Shown in pieces: positions 1 through 8,144 of a stretch of 64,000 nucleotides of DNA. The DNA is from JBNAVY01 sp049700195 (lineage in GTDB: Bacteria; Bacillota; Thermoanaerobacteria; Thermoanaerobacterales; Thermoanaerobacteraceae), in NCBI GenBank assembly GCA_049700195.1, contig JBNAVY010000003.1, positions 27,195 to 91,194 of the forward strand, given 5' to 3'. The translations under genes were made by a program, and so were the position numbers. The notes below the pieces were generated by a model. It was not told the DNA's origin and did not search any database. It worked only from the letters and a program-made list of their open reading frames with translations. Every line of letters begins with the position of its first letter. The first letter of the stretch is position 1.

Positions 1-58
1 AACAATAGATGAAGTTATAAATAAAATATATAAAATTATAAAAGAAAATGAAAACTAA
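1..58 (+). CDS. cmk: C-terminal end of cytidylate kinase (partial)
   Basis: The window opens inside a reading frame that ends at a TAA at 56-58 and encodes the last 18 residues, TIDEVINKIYKIIKENEN. Clostridial cytidylate kinases usually end in a short helix of this 'eEVv.kI...i.e' kind, and cmk directly precedes plsC, ispH and an S1-repeat gene in many Clostridia, which is the order seen here. The identification therefore rests on C-terminal style plus synteny; no catalytic motif is inside the window. The 12-base gap to plsC contains the plsC ribosome binding site, so the two are probably cotranscribed. Confidence 0.55.
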   Translation, partial: TIDEVINKIYKIIKENEN

Positions 59-70
59 AGGGGAAATCTT

Positions 71-649
71 ATGTTTTATTATTTTGCTAAATATATTGTA
101 TTAGCAATTATAAAAATAATATTCAGAATAAAGGTTGAAGGTATTCAAAATATACCTGAAAAAGGTCCAATTATAATATGCCCAAATCATATAAGTCTTT
201 TAGATCCTCCAGTTATTGGAGCCTTAATTAACAGGAGAGTTTATTTTATGGCAAAAGCAGAATTATATAAGAACCCCATATTGGGCTTCTTATTAAAAAA
301 GGGGTTAGGTGCTTTCCCTGTAAAACGTGGGACAGCAGATTTTTCAGCAATAAAAACCGCATTATCTTATTTAAAAAAAGGTCAAGCTGTTGGAATTTTT
401 CCTGAGGGTACAAGGAGTAAAAATGGTAAATTGAAAGATGCGGAAGCAGGAGTTTCTCTTTTGGCGATAAAAAGCCGTGCTTTAGTAATACCAATTGGTA
501 TTAGTGGCAAATATGGATTATTTTCAAAAATTAATATAAGAATTGGCAAACCTTTAAGTTTTGATAAATATTATGAAAACAGGCCTTCTCAAAAAGACCT
601 GGAGTCGATTGGAAAAGAAATAATGGATGAAATATCAAAACTTATATAG
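71..649 (+). CDS. plsC: 1-acyl-sn-glycerol-3-phosphate acyltransferase
   Basis: 192-residue acyltransferase that converts lysophosphatidic acid to phosphatidic acid at the inner face of the membrane. The acyltransferase motif NH-x4-D is at residues 39-45 (catalytic His40 and Asp45). The phosphate-binding motif FPEGTRS is at 110-116. The N-terminus (residues 1-20) is hydrophobic and could associate with the membrane. Length and motif spacing are ordinary for short bacterial PlsC. The start ATG follows AAAGGGGAAA. It lies between the cmk end and ispH, where clostridial plsC is commonly found; the ispH ribosome binding site overlaps its stop codon. Confidence 0.93.
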   Translation: MFYYFAKYIVLAIIKIIFRIKVEGIQNIPEKGPIIICPNHISLLDPPVIGALINRRVYFMAKAELYKNPILGFLLKKGLGAFPVKRGTADFSAIKTALSYLKKGQAVGIFPEGTRSKNGKLKDAEAGVSLLAIKSRALVIPIGISGKYGLFSKINIRIGKPLSFDKYYENRPSQKDLESIGKEIMDEISKLI

Positions 650-659
650 GAGGTTTAAT

Positions 660-1514
660 ATGAATATTTTTATAGCAGAAAATGCCGGATTTTGTTTTGG
701 GGTTAAAAGAGCAGTTGAGATTGCTTATAATGAAATAATAAAAAACTCAGATAATAATATATATTCCTTGGGTGAATTAATTCATAATCCTCAAGTTGTT
801 GAAGATTTATCAGAAAAAGGTGTAAAACATATTGAAGAAATTGATATTGAAAAACTAAAACCTGGTGACAAAATAATTATTCGTACACATGGAATTTCTA
901 AATTACTATATAATAGGTTAAAAGAAAAAAATGTTAAAATAATTGACGTTACATGTCCTTTTGTAAAAAAAGTACAGGATATTGTAAATGATTACCATTT
1001 AAAAGGATATAATATAATCATTATTGGAGATAAAACTCATCCAGAGGTTCAAGGTGTAAATGGATGGTGTGATAATTCTGCTTATGTGGTTAATAGTATA
1101 GATGAGGCTTTAAACATTTCAGAAATAGAAAAAGGTTGTGTAGTTGCACAAACAACAATTACAGAAGAAATGTGGCAAAATATAATATCAATCTTAAATA
1201 ATAAAATAAAAGAACCTGTATATTTTAATACAATTTGTGATGCTACGCAAAAAAGGCAGAAAGCCGCTTATGAGTTATCACAAAAAGTTGATACAATTAT
1301 AGTTATAGGTGGCAAAAACAGCTCTAATACACAAAAATTAAAAAAAATATGTGAAAAAAACTGTAATAAAACATATCATATAGAAAAACTCGAAGAAATT
1401 AATTACAATATGATTAAAGATAGTAATAATATTGGAATAACAGCAGGGGCTTCAACTCCAGATTATCTTATAGACGAAGTAGTATCAAAAATAAAGCTTC
1501 TTAGAAAGGATTGA
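660..1514 (+). CDS. ispH: 4-hydroxy-3-methylbut-2-enyl diphosphate reductase
   Basis: 284-residue iron-sulfur enzyme of the last step of the MEP isoprenoid pathway, reducing HMBPP to IPP and DMAPP. The three cluster cysteines are visible: Cys12 (FCFGVKRA), Cys99 (DVTCPFV) and Cys193 (CDATQKRQ). The conserved THGIS, THPEV and SSNT segments are present. The frame is open 33 bases further upstream, but the AGGAGGT at 648-654 sits 5 bases before the ATG at 660, and family proteins begin at this 'MxIxxAxxAGFCFGV' point, so I take 660. The enzyme works with IspG and Dxr encoded at about 51-54 kb in this window. Confidence 0.96.
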   Translation: MNIFIAENAGFCFGVKRAVEIAYNEIIKNSDNNIYSLGELIHNPQVVEDLSEKGVKHIEEIDIEKLKPGDKIIIRTHGISKLLYNRLKEKNVKIIDVTCPFVKKVQDIVNDYHLKGYNIIIIGDKTHPEVQGVNGWCDNSAYVVNSIDEALNISEIEKGCVVAQTTITEEMWQNIISILNNKIKEPVYFNTICDATQKRQKAAYELSQKVDTIIVIGGKNSSNTQKLKKICEKNCNKTYHIEKLEEINYNMIKDSNNIGITAGASTPDYLIDEVVSKIKLLRKD

Positions 1515-1519
1515 TATAA

Positions 1520-2617
1520 ATGAGTAATTTTATGGAAGATTATAATTTTATAAATATTCATACTGGCGATATAGTCAAAGGAAAAATAATACGTGTATCT
1601 GATGATGGAATTATCGCAGATATAGGTTATAAATCAGATGCATTTGTTCCAAAAAATGAATTAGTTTTAAACACATCAAAAAATATTAAAGAATATTTTA
1701 ATGTAGGTGACATAATTGATCTTTATATTGAAAAAAAAGAAAATGAAGATGGTAATGTTTTAGCATCAAAAGTTCTTGCAGATAAAGAAGTAGCTAAAGA
1801 AAAAATCCAAAAGGCGTTTAACGATGGCGAAGTAGTAGAAGGTGAAATAATTGAAGTAGTAAAAAGTGGTGTTATAGCTTCTATATTTGGAGTAAAAGCT
1901 TTTATACCTGCTTCTTTGTTATCATTACATTATGTGAAGGATTTAAATGAATATATAGGTAAGACTCTAAAACTTAAAATAATAGAATTTATACCAGATA
2001 AAAAATTAATTGCATCACACAAAGCCGTTTTAGAATTAGAGCGAAAAGAGAAAAAAGAACAACTTTTTAAAAGCATTAAAGAAGGAGATACAATAAATGG
2101 TATTGTAAAAAACATTGTTGATTATGGTGCATTTATTGATATAGGGGGTTTTGATGCTTTTCTTCCTATCAGCGAAATGAGCTGGGGGAAAATTAAAAAA
2201 CCTGATGAAATTATAAAGATTGGTGACAATGTTTCAGTATATATATTAAATATAGATAAAGAAAAAAACAAGATAACTTTAAGTTTAAAAAATATTCTGC
2301 AAGATCCATGGATAGATGTAGAAAATAAATATCATGTTGGTGATGTACTAAAGGCAACAATAAGCAATATTACTACTTTTGGTATTTTTGCAACTTTAGA
2401 AGCAGGTATAGATGGTCTAATATACAAAAATAATTTAGAAAATAATATTAAAGATTATAAAGTAGAAAATTCTATACAGGTAGAAATTTTATCAATAGAC
2501 ATTAATAAACGTAAAATAAGTTTAAAAGAAGTACCTCCAGTAGAAGATATTCCAGAATTAGATACTCAAAAATTGAATATTACAATTGGAGATATTATAA
2601 ATAAAAATAATTTATAA
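1520..2617 (+). CDS. rpsA: S1 RNA-binding repeat protein (30S ribosomal protein S1 homologue)
   Basis: 365 residues made of four S1 OB-fold repeats at about 15-86, 102-168, 188-257 and 273-337, with a short acidic tail. Each repeat carries the typical 'G..v.G.V..i...G.fv.i....g.lp.sel' pattern; the third (residues 188-257, DYGAFIDIGG) is closest to consensus. Proteobacterial S1 has six repeats; Firmicute YpfD-type homologues have about four, so it may be only loosely ribosome-associated. It starts 5 bases after ispH, with which it forms a widespread clostridial pair (sometimes a fusion). No clear terminator follows; the speD promoter begins 18 bases downstream. Confidence 0.88.
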   Translation: MSNFMEDYNFINIHTGDIVKGKIIRVSDDGIIADIGYKSDAFVPKNELVLNTSKNIKEYFNVGDIIDLYIEKKENEDGNVLASKVLADKEVAKEKIQKAFNDGEVVEGEIIEVVKSGVIASIFGVKAFIPASLLSLHYVKDLNEYIGKTLKLKIIEFIPDKKLIASHKAVLELERKEKKEQLFKSIKEGDTINGIVKNIVDYGAFIDIGGFDAFLPISEMSWGKIKKPDEIIKIGDNVSVYILNIDKEKNKITLSLKNILQDPWIDVENKYHVGDVLKATISNITTFGIFATLEAGIDGLIYKNNLENNIKDYKVENSIQVEILSIDINKRKISLKEVPPVEDIPELDTQKLNITIGDIINKNNL

Positions 2618-2634
2618 CTGTCATGTAAAAAACC

Positions 2635-2662
2635 TTGACAAAAGATAAAAATCTGATAAAAT
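2635..2662 (+). promoter_or_regulatory. Sigma-A promoter of speD
   Basis: A perfect TTGACA at 2635-2640 and TAAAAT at 2657-2662 are separated by 16 bases. The -10 is preceded by TGA, giving an extended -10 (TGn). The expected transcript start near 2669 would give a leader of about 40 bases containing AAGGAGG at 2693-2699, before the ATG at 2712. Confidence 0.8.
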
Positions 2663-2711
2663 TTATATCATTGAATGTATACATTATTTAATAAGGAGGC
2701 ACGATAACAGA

Positions 2712-3086
2712 ATGAATGCTTTGGGACGCCATATATTGGCAGAAATTTATGGGTGCGATAATAATATTTTAGACAATCATGAAGTTATTGAAGACATAAT
2801 GGTACAATCAGCTATAGTGACAGGTGCGGAAATACGTGAAGTTGCTTTCCATAAATTTAGCCCCCAGGGCGTGAGCGGAGTTGTGGTGATATCTGAATCG
2901 CATATAACAATTCATACTTGGCCCGAACTAGGCTATGCCGCAGTTGATGTATTTACTTGTGGAGATGACGTTAATCCGTGGGATGCCTGTAATTATATAG
3001 CTAAAATGCTAAAGGCTACAAATATGACCGCTACTGAAGTAAAACGCGGAGTTTTTGAAAAACCTGTTCAGGTTGTAAATTTATAA
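2712..3086 (+). CDS. speD: S-adenosylmethionine decarboxylase proenzyme, class 1B
   Basis: 124-residue pyruvoyl enzyme that decarboxylates S-adenosylmethionine to provide the aminopropyl donor for spermidine synthesis. The self-processing site is visible as ISES-H with cleavage expected between Glu62 and Ser63; Ser63 becomes the pyruvoyl group. The conserved HTWPE (68-72) and FTCGD segments follow. Length and motifs match the Thermotoga/Bacillus (SpeH) type rather than the longer enterobacterial enzyme. The start ATG lies 12 bases after AAGGAGG. It is monocistronic, with its own promoter, and no speE or speA lies nearby, so its partners must be encoded elsewhere. Confidence 0.96.
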   Translation: MNALGRHILAEIYGCDNNILDNHEVIEDIMVQSAIVTGAEIREVAFHKFSPQGVSGVVVISESHITIHTWPELGYAAVDVFTCGDDVNPWDACNYIAKMLKATNMTATEVKRGVFEKPVQVVNL

Positions 3087-3179
3087 TATATAAAAATATT
3101 CTTGTATATTTTATTTTATTTTGTAAATAATACTAATGAACCTCACAAATACATTGAGACCCCTTTACATCATTATTTT

Positions 3180-3201
3180 GTGGCTTTATAGCCACTTTTT
3201 T
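3180..3201 (+). terminator. Rho-independent terminator after speD, or cheR attenuator
   Basis: A 6-bp stem GTGGCT/AGCCAC with loop TTAT is followed by six T residues (3196-3201). It ends only 10 bases before the cheR Shine-Dalgarno, leaving no room for a complete promoter between hairpin and cheR. Either cheR depends on read-through, or on a promoter overlapping the hairpin: TTTACA at 3164-3169 and TATAGC at 3187-3192, 17-base spacer. Confidence 0.7.
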
Positions 3202-3225
3202 ATATATTACAAGAGGTGAACTAAT

Positions 3226-4023
3226 TTGGTAGGCTACGAAGATTTTGTAAAAGAAGTATATAAATTAACTGGTATAGATTTATCTTTATATAAAGAAAAA
3301 CAAATGAAGCGTCGGATAGATTCTCTTATTTCAGGTTACAAATTAAAATCTTATGATGAATATATTGAACAAATTACCAAAAATAAAAACCTGTATAATG
3401 AGTTTTTAAAGTATATAACTATTAATGTAACTGAATTTTTTAGAAATCCAGGTCAATGGGAAATATTAGAGAAAGAAATATTACCTAAAATAGTTAAAAA
3501 GAATTTTAAAATATGGAGTGCAGCATGTTCTACAGGTGAAGAACCTTATTCAATAGCAATGCTTATGACTAATTTTATTGACCTTGATAAAATAACTATT
3601 TTAGCTACAGATATAGATGAAACCGTTTTAGATAAAGCTAAAAAAGGTATTTATAATATTGAAAATATCAAAAAAGTTCCAAAACATTTTGTAGATAAAT
3701 ATTTTATAAAATATGATGAAAAATCAATGCAAATCAAAGCTGAAATTAGAAATAAAATTAATTTTCAAAAACATGACTTACTAAATGATAAATATCCTGA
3801 AAATATCGATTTGTTAATATGCAGAAATGTAATGATTTATTTTAATGATGTGGCTAAAGACAGAATATATAAAAAATTTTATGATTCTTTAAACAATGAT
3901 GGTATATTTTTTGTTGGCAGTACTGAACAAATAATTTTACCATACAGATATAATTTTGAACCTTTAAAAACATTTTTTTATAAAAAGTTAACTAATAAAA
4001 ATTTCATTTCAGAAAAAACGTAA
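3226..4023 (+). CDS. cheR: Chemotaxis protein methyltransferase CheR
   Basis: 265-residue SAM-dependent methyltransferase that methylates glutamates on chemoreceptors, setting adaptation. The N-terminal helical CheR domain covers about 1-60. The family motif TVNxTxFFR appears as TINVTEFFRN at 65-74. The SAM-binding segment SAACSTGEEPYS is at 98-109, the acidic ATDID at 127-131, and CRNVMIYF at 199-206. Translation begins at TTG, 6 bases after AAGAGGTGA. It stands alone on the + strand, about 60 kb from the cheA-W-C-D cluster at the other end of the window, and may be expressed together with miaB downstream. Confidence 0.95.
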   Translation: MVGYEDFVKEVYKLTGIDLSLYKEKQMKRRIDSLISGYKLKSYDEYIEQITKNKNLYNEFLKYITINVTEFFRNPGQWEILEKEILPKIVKKNFKIWSAACSTGEEPYSIAMLMTNFIDLDKITILATDIDETVLDKAKKGIYNIENIKKVPKHFVDKYFIKYDEKSMQIKAEIRNKINFQKHDLLNDKYPENIDLLICRNVMIYFNDVAKDRIYKKFYDSLNNDGIFFVGSTEQIILPYRYNFEPLKTFFYKKLTNKNFISEKT

Positions 4024-4053
4024 ATTATACATAGAAAGAAGGTTAAAATTTTA

Positions 4054-5466
4054 ATGGAAAAAAATATTGTAAGTATTTCAGAACAAGATTTACTTAAGCA
4101 GAGTAAAATAATGAACGAAATAGCTGATTTAAACAAAAATAAATTGCCTAAATACCATATTGAAACTTACGGATGCCAGATGAATGTACATGATTCTGAA
4201 AAACTTGCAGGTATGCTGGAAAAAATGGGATATACTTTTACAGATAATATTGCTGATGCCAATATAATACTTTTTAATACCTGTGCTGTAAGAGAGCATG
4301 CTGAAATACGTGTATTAGGCAGAGTATCCCAATTAAAAGAGCTAAAAAAGCATAAGCCTGATACTATAATTGGAATATCGGGCTGTATGATGCAGCAAAA
4401 AGAAATCGTACAGAAAATAAAAAATAAATATCCATATGTAGATATTGTATTTGGCACTCATAATATATATAAACTTCCAGAACTGATTCATATGTCTTTA
4501 AAATCAAAATCAACTGTTTTTGATATAGTTGATGACACAAACAATGTTGTTGAAAATTTACCTGTAAAAAGATCTGATAAATTGAAAGCATGGGTAAATA
4601 TAATATATGGGTGTAATAATTTTTGTACTTATTGCATAGTACCATATGTAAGGGGAAGGGAGAAAAGCAGAAGACCTGAAGATATTATTGCAGAAATTGA
4701 AAAACTAGCAGATGAAGGAACAAAAGAAATAACCCTGTTGGGACAAAATGTAAATTCATATGGAAATGATCTGAAAGAAGATATAAATTTTGCAAAATTG
4801 CTTTATATGGTAAATGATATAAATGGCATAGAAAGAATAAGATTTATGACGTCAAATCCTAAAGATATTTCAGATGAACTTATATATGCAATGAGGGATT
4901 TAGATAAAGTATGCGAACATTTACACCTTCCAATTCAATCTGGCAGTAATAAAATTTTAGATAAAATGAACAGGAAGTATACTAAAGAAAAATATCTTGA
5001 AATTGTTGAAAAATTAAGGAGAAATATACCTGATATTACCATAACAACTGATATAATAGTAGGTTTCCCCGGAGAAACGGATACTGATTTTAATGAAACC
5101 ATTGATATTGTAAAAAATGTCCGTTTTGATGCTGCCTATACATTTATTTATTCTAAAAGATCAGGTACAATAGCTTCTAAATTACCTGAACAGATTGATG
5201 AAAAAACAAAACACAAACGTTTAGAAGAACTAATAGAATTACAAAATAAAATAAGCATAGAAGAAAATGAAAAATTAAAAGGCAGGATTCTTGAAGTTTT
5301 AGTTGAAGGTATAAGTAAAAGAGACAAAAATAAATTAACAGGAAGAACGCGAACTAATAAAATTGTTCACTTTGATGGTAGCCCAGATTTAATAGGTAGT
5401 TTATTAAATGTAAAAATAAAACAAACAAAAGCTTGGACTATGCAAGGAGAAATAATAAATAATTAA
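4054..5466 (+). CDS. miaB: tRNA-2-methylthio-N6-dimethylallyladenosine synthase
   Basis: 470-residue radical-SAM methylthiotransferase that converts i6A37 to ms2i6A37 in tRNAs reading UNN codons. The N-terminal UPF0004 domain carries three cluster cysteines at 41, 77 and 111. The radical-SAM motif CNNFCTYC gives Cys187, 191 and 194. A TRAM domain occupies about 400-465. There is an N-terminal extension of about 33 residues before the domain, as in other Firmicute MiaB. It acts after MiaA (10,032-10,979), which makes i6A, and both flank mutS-mutL. The paralogue RimO is encoded at 27,261-28,574. Confidence 0.96.
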   Translation: MEKNIVSISEQDLLKQSKIMNEIADLNKNKLPKYHIETYGCQMNVHDSEKLAGMLEKMGYTFTDNIADANIILFNTCAVREHAEIRVLGRVSQLKELKKHKPDTIIGISGCMMQQKEIVQKIKNKYPYVDIVFGTHNIYKLPELIHMSLKSKSTVFDIVDDTNNVVENLPVKRSDKLKAWVNIIYGCNNFCTYCIVPYVRGREKSRRPEDIIAEIEKLADEGTKEITLLGQNVNSYGNDLKEDINFAKLLYMVNDINGIERIRFMTSNPKDISDELIYAMRDLDKVCEHLHLPIQSGSNKILDKMNRKYTKEKYLEIVEKLRRNIPDITITTDIIVGFPGETDTDFNETIDIVKNVRFDAAYTFIYSKRSGTIASKLPEQIDEKTKHKRLEELIELQNKISIEENEKLKGRILEVLVEGISKRDKNKLTGRTRTNKIVHFDGSPDLIGSLLNVKIKQTKAWTMQGEIINN

Positions 5467-5475
5467 TATGTTTAC

Positions 5476-5506
5476 AAAATGCGCACCTATATAGGTACGC
5501 ATTTTT
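5476..5506 (+). terminator. Rho-independent terminator after miaB
   Basis: The hairpin pairs AAAATGCG with CGCATTTT, then, after one C/A mismatch, ACCT with AGGT around an ATAT loop. The distal arm ends in a T run at 5502-5506. It lies directly upstream of the mutS promoter. Confidence 0.8.
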
Positions 5507-5507
5507 A

Positions 5508-5516
5508 TGGTATAAT
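5508..5516 (+). promoter_or_regulatory. Extended -10 promoter of mutS-mutL
   Basis: TGG followed by a perfect TATAAT (5511-5516) forms an extended -10. The place expected for a -35 element falls inside the miaB terminator stem and shows no TTGACA-like hexamer, which is tolerable for a TGn promoter. A start near 5523 leaves just enough leader for CGGAGGTG at 5526-5533. Confidence 0.6.
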
Positions 5517-5540
5517 ATATAAAGTCGGAGGTGCAAAATT

Positions 5541-8144
5541 ATGGCTCTTACCCCTATGATGGAACAATATTTAAAAATCAAAGAAAAATATAAAGATGCT
5601 ATTTTATTTTTTAGACTTGGCGACTTTTATGAAATGTTTTATGAAGACGCACAAATTGCTGCAAAAGAACTTGAAATAGCTTTAACAGGTAAAGACTGTG
5701 GTTTAAAAGAAAGAGCTCCAATGGCTGGAATTCCATATCATGCATCTGATTTTTACATAGATAAACTAATAAAAAAAGGTTATAAAGTTGCTATTTGTGA
5801 GCAACTTGAAGATCCATCAAAAGTTAAAGGTATAGTAAAAAGAGATGTAGTAAGAATATACACTCCTGGTACAATTATAAACACAAAATCTATAGATGAA
5901 AGATCTAATAATTATTTAATATGTGTTTTTAAAGAAAAGTACAATTATGGTATTTCTGCAGTTGATGTAACAACAGGAGACTTATACTCTACTCAGATTT
6001 TAAATTGCACTGATGAAAGAAAAATATATGATGAAATTGCTAAATATAAACCATCAGAAATAATAGCAAATGAGTATTTTTATAGAAATAATAAATATGT
6101 AAAAATTTTTAAAACGAATAATTGTGCAGTGAATCAGTATGAACCACCACAACTCTCAGAGCAAGATAAAGTTAATTTGATTATTAACCAGTTTAATAAA
6201 AGTCTTGAAGAATTAAATTTAAATAATAAAAAATATACAATAACTTCTTTAGCTATGCTTTTTAATTATCTTAAGGAACTTCAAAAAGTTCCTTTAAAGC
6301 ATATAAATAAGTTATCTTTTTATGAAGATAATTCTTATATGGTTATAGATTCCAATTCATTGAAAAATCTTGAAGTATTGGAATCAAATAAAAACAGATC
6401 TGTAAAAGGTTCACTTTTATGGGTCCTTGACAAAACTATAACTCCAATGGGGGGAAGACTTTTAAAAAAATGGTTAGAAGAACCCCTTATAGATAAATAC
6501 ATGATAGATTTAAGATTAGATGCTGTTGAAGAACTTTTGAAAGATTTTAAAAGCAGAAGTTTACTAAAAACTTCATTAAATAAAATATATGACCTGGAAA
6601 GACTTTCAAGTAAAATTGTTTATCAAAATATTAATGCTAAAGATTTTATAGCTATAAAATTATCTATAGAAAATTTACCCGATATTAAGGATATATTAAA
6701 GAATTTTAATTCATTACTTTTTAAAAATATATATGAAAATTTTGATATCTTAGATGATGTATATAAACTAATTGATGAATCTATAAAAGATGATCCTTCT
6801 TTACAGTTAAAAGAAGGTAACATTATTAAAGATGGATACAATGAAACTGTCGACAATTTAAGAAAAGCTTCACAAGAAGGCAAAAGCTGGATTGCTAATC
6901 TTGAAGCTTATGAGAGAGAAAAAACGGGAATTAAAAATTTAAAAGTTGGTTACAACAAAGTTTTTGGATATTTTTTAGAAATTACAAAATCAAATATTTC
7001 ACAGGTTCCTGAAAGATATATAAGAAAACAGACTCTATCTAATGCAGAAAGATATATCACACCAGAATTAAAAGAAATAGAAGAAAAGATCCTTGGAGCA
7101 GAAGAAAAATTAATTGAATTAGAATATAATATTTTTAATGATATAAGAGAAAAAATAGAACTTCAACTTATTCGAATACAAAACACAGCAAAAAATATAG
7201 CTTTAATAGATGTATTACTATCTTTTGCAGAAGTATCAGAAATCAACAATTATATAAAACCTGATATTAGAAATGATGATACAATTATTATAAAAGATGG
7301 CCGCCATCCTGTAATTGAATCAATATTAGAAGATTCTTTTGTATCTAACGATATAAAGATAGACTCTAATGAACCTATTATGATTATAACTGGCCCTAAT
7401 ATGGCTGGAAAGTCAACATATATGAGACAAGTTGCCCTAATAGTTTTAATGGCACAGACAGGTTGTTTTGTCCCTGCTTCATATGCACAAATAGGTATTG
7501 TAGATAAAATATTTACAAGAGTAGGTGCTTCAGATGATTTATTTTCTGGCCAAAGTACTTTTATGGTTGAAATGTCAGAAGTAGCAAATATTTTAAAATA
7601 TGCAACTGATAAAAGTTTAATTATTTTAGACGAAGTAGGACGTGGAACTAGCACTTATGATGGAATGAGTATTGCACATGCAGTCATAGAATATATACAT
7701 GAAAACTTAAAAACTAAAACACTTTTTGCTACACATTATCATGAACTTACACATTTAGAAAATAAAATGATAGGTGTAAAAAATTATAATATACTCGTAA
7801 AAGAAATGCATGATGATATTATATTTTTAAGAAAAATAGTACCTGGTGGAGCTGATAAAAGCTATGGTATTCAAGTTTCAAAACTGGCCGGTCTTCCAGA
7901 TTCATTAATAAAAAGAGCTAAAGAAATCTTAGATAATTTAGAAAATGAAAATGATATAAAAACAAAAAATAATTCTTATGAAAAAATGACAGTAACACAA
8001 ATAGATATTTTTACATCTGCAAAAGATGAAATCATAAACAGTATTTATAATTGTGATTTAAATAATATGACACCATTGCAAGCACTAAATTATTTATATG
8101 CTTTAAAAGAAAAAGCTACTATTATCAGGAGTGAAATATTATGA
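5541..8144 (+). CDS. mutS: DNA mismatch repair protein MutS
   Basis: 867-residue mismatch-recognition ATPase, a typical MutS1 length. The mismatch-wedging Phe-x-Glu motif is at 29-31 within GDFYEMF. The connector, lever and clamp domains follow. The ABC-type ATPase has Walker A GPNMAGKST near 618-626, Walker B LIILDEVGRG near 693 and the C-terminal helix-turn-helix. The ATG follows GGAGGTG by 7 bases. The stop overlaps the mutL start as ATGA, so MutS and MutL are probably translationally coupled. No mutH is expected, because MutL has its own nuclease motif. Confidence 0.98.
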   Translation: MALTPMMEQYLKIKEKYKDAILFFRLGDFYEMFYEDAQIAAKELEIALTGKDCGLKERAPMAGIPYHASDFYIDKLIKKGYKVAICEQLEDPSKVKGIVKRDVVRIYTPGTIINTKSIDERSNNYLICVFKEKYNYGISAVDVTTGDLYSTQILNCTDERKIYDEIAKYKPSEIIANEYFYRNNKYVKIFKTNNCAVNQYEPPQLSEQDKVNLIINQFNKSLEELNLNNKKYTITSLAMLFNYLKELQKVPLKHINKLSFYEDNSYMVIDSNSLKNLEVLESNKNRSVKGSLLWVLDKTITPMGGRLLKKWLEEPLIDKYMIDLRLDAVEELLKDFKSRSLLKTSLNKIYDLERLSSKIVYQNINAKDFIAIKLSIENLPDIKDILKNFNSLLFKNIYENFDILDDVYKLIDESIKDDPSLQLKEGNIIKDGYNETVDNLRKASQEGKSWIANLEAYEREKTGIKNLKVGYNKVFGYFLEITKSNISQVPERYIRKQTLSNAERYITPELKEIEEKILGAEEKLIELEYNIFNDIREKIELQLIRIQNTAKNIALIDVLLSFAEVSEINNYIKPDIRNDDTIIIKDGRHPVIESILEDSFVSNDIKIDSNEPIMIITGPNMAGKSTYMRQVALIVLMAQTGCFVPASYAQIGIVDKIFTRVGASDDLFSGQSTFMVEMSEVANILKYATDKSLIILDEVGRGTSTYDGMSIAHAVIEYIHENLKTKTLFATHYHELTHLENKMIGVKNYNILVKEMHDDIIFLRKIVPGGADKSYGIQVSKLAGLPDSLIKRAKEILDNLENENDIKTKNNSYEKMTVTQIDIFTSAKDEIINSIYNCDLNNMTPLQALNYLYALKEKATIIRSEIL

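Noticed and set aside
2618..2711. SAM riboswitch upstream of speD
   Set aside because: The leader after the promoter is only about 40 bases and lacks the multi-helix core of any SAM riboswitch.
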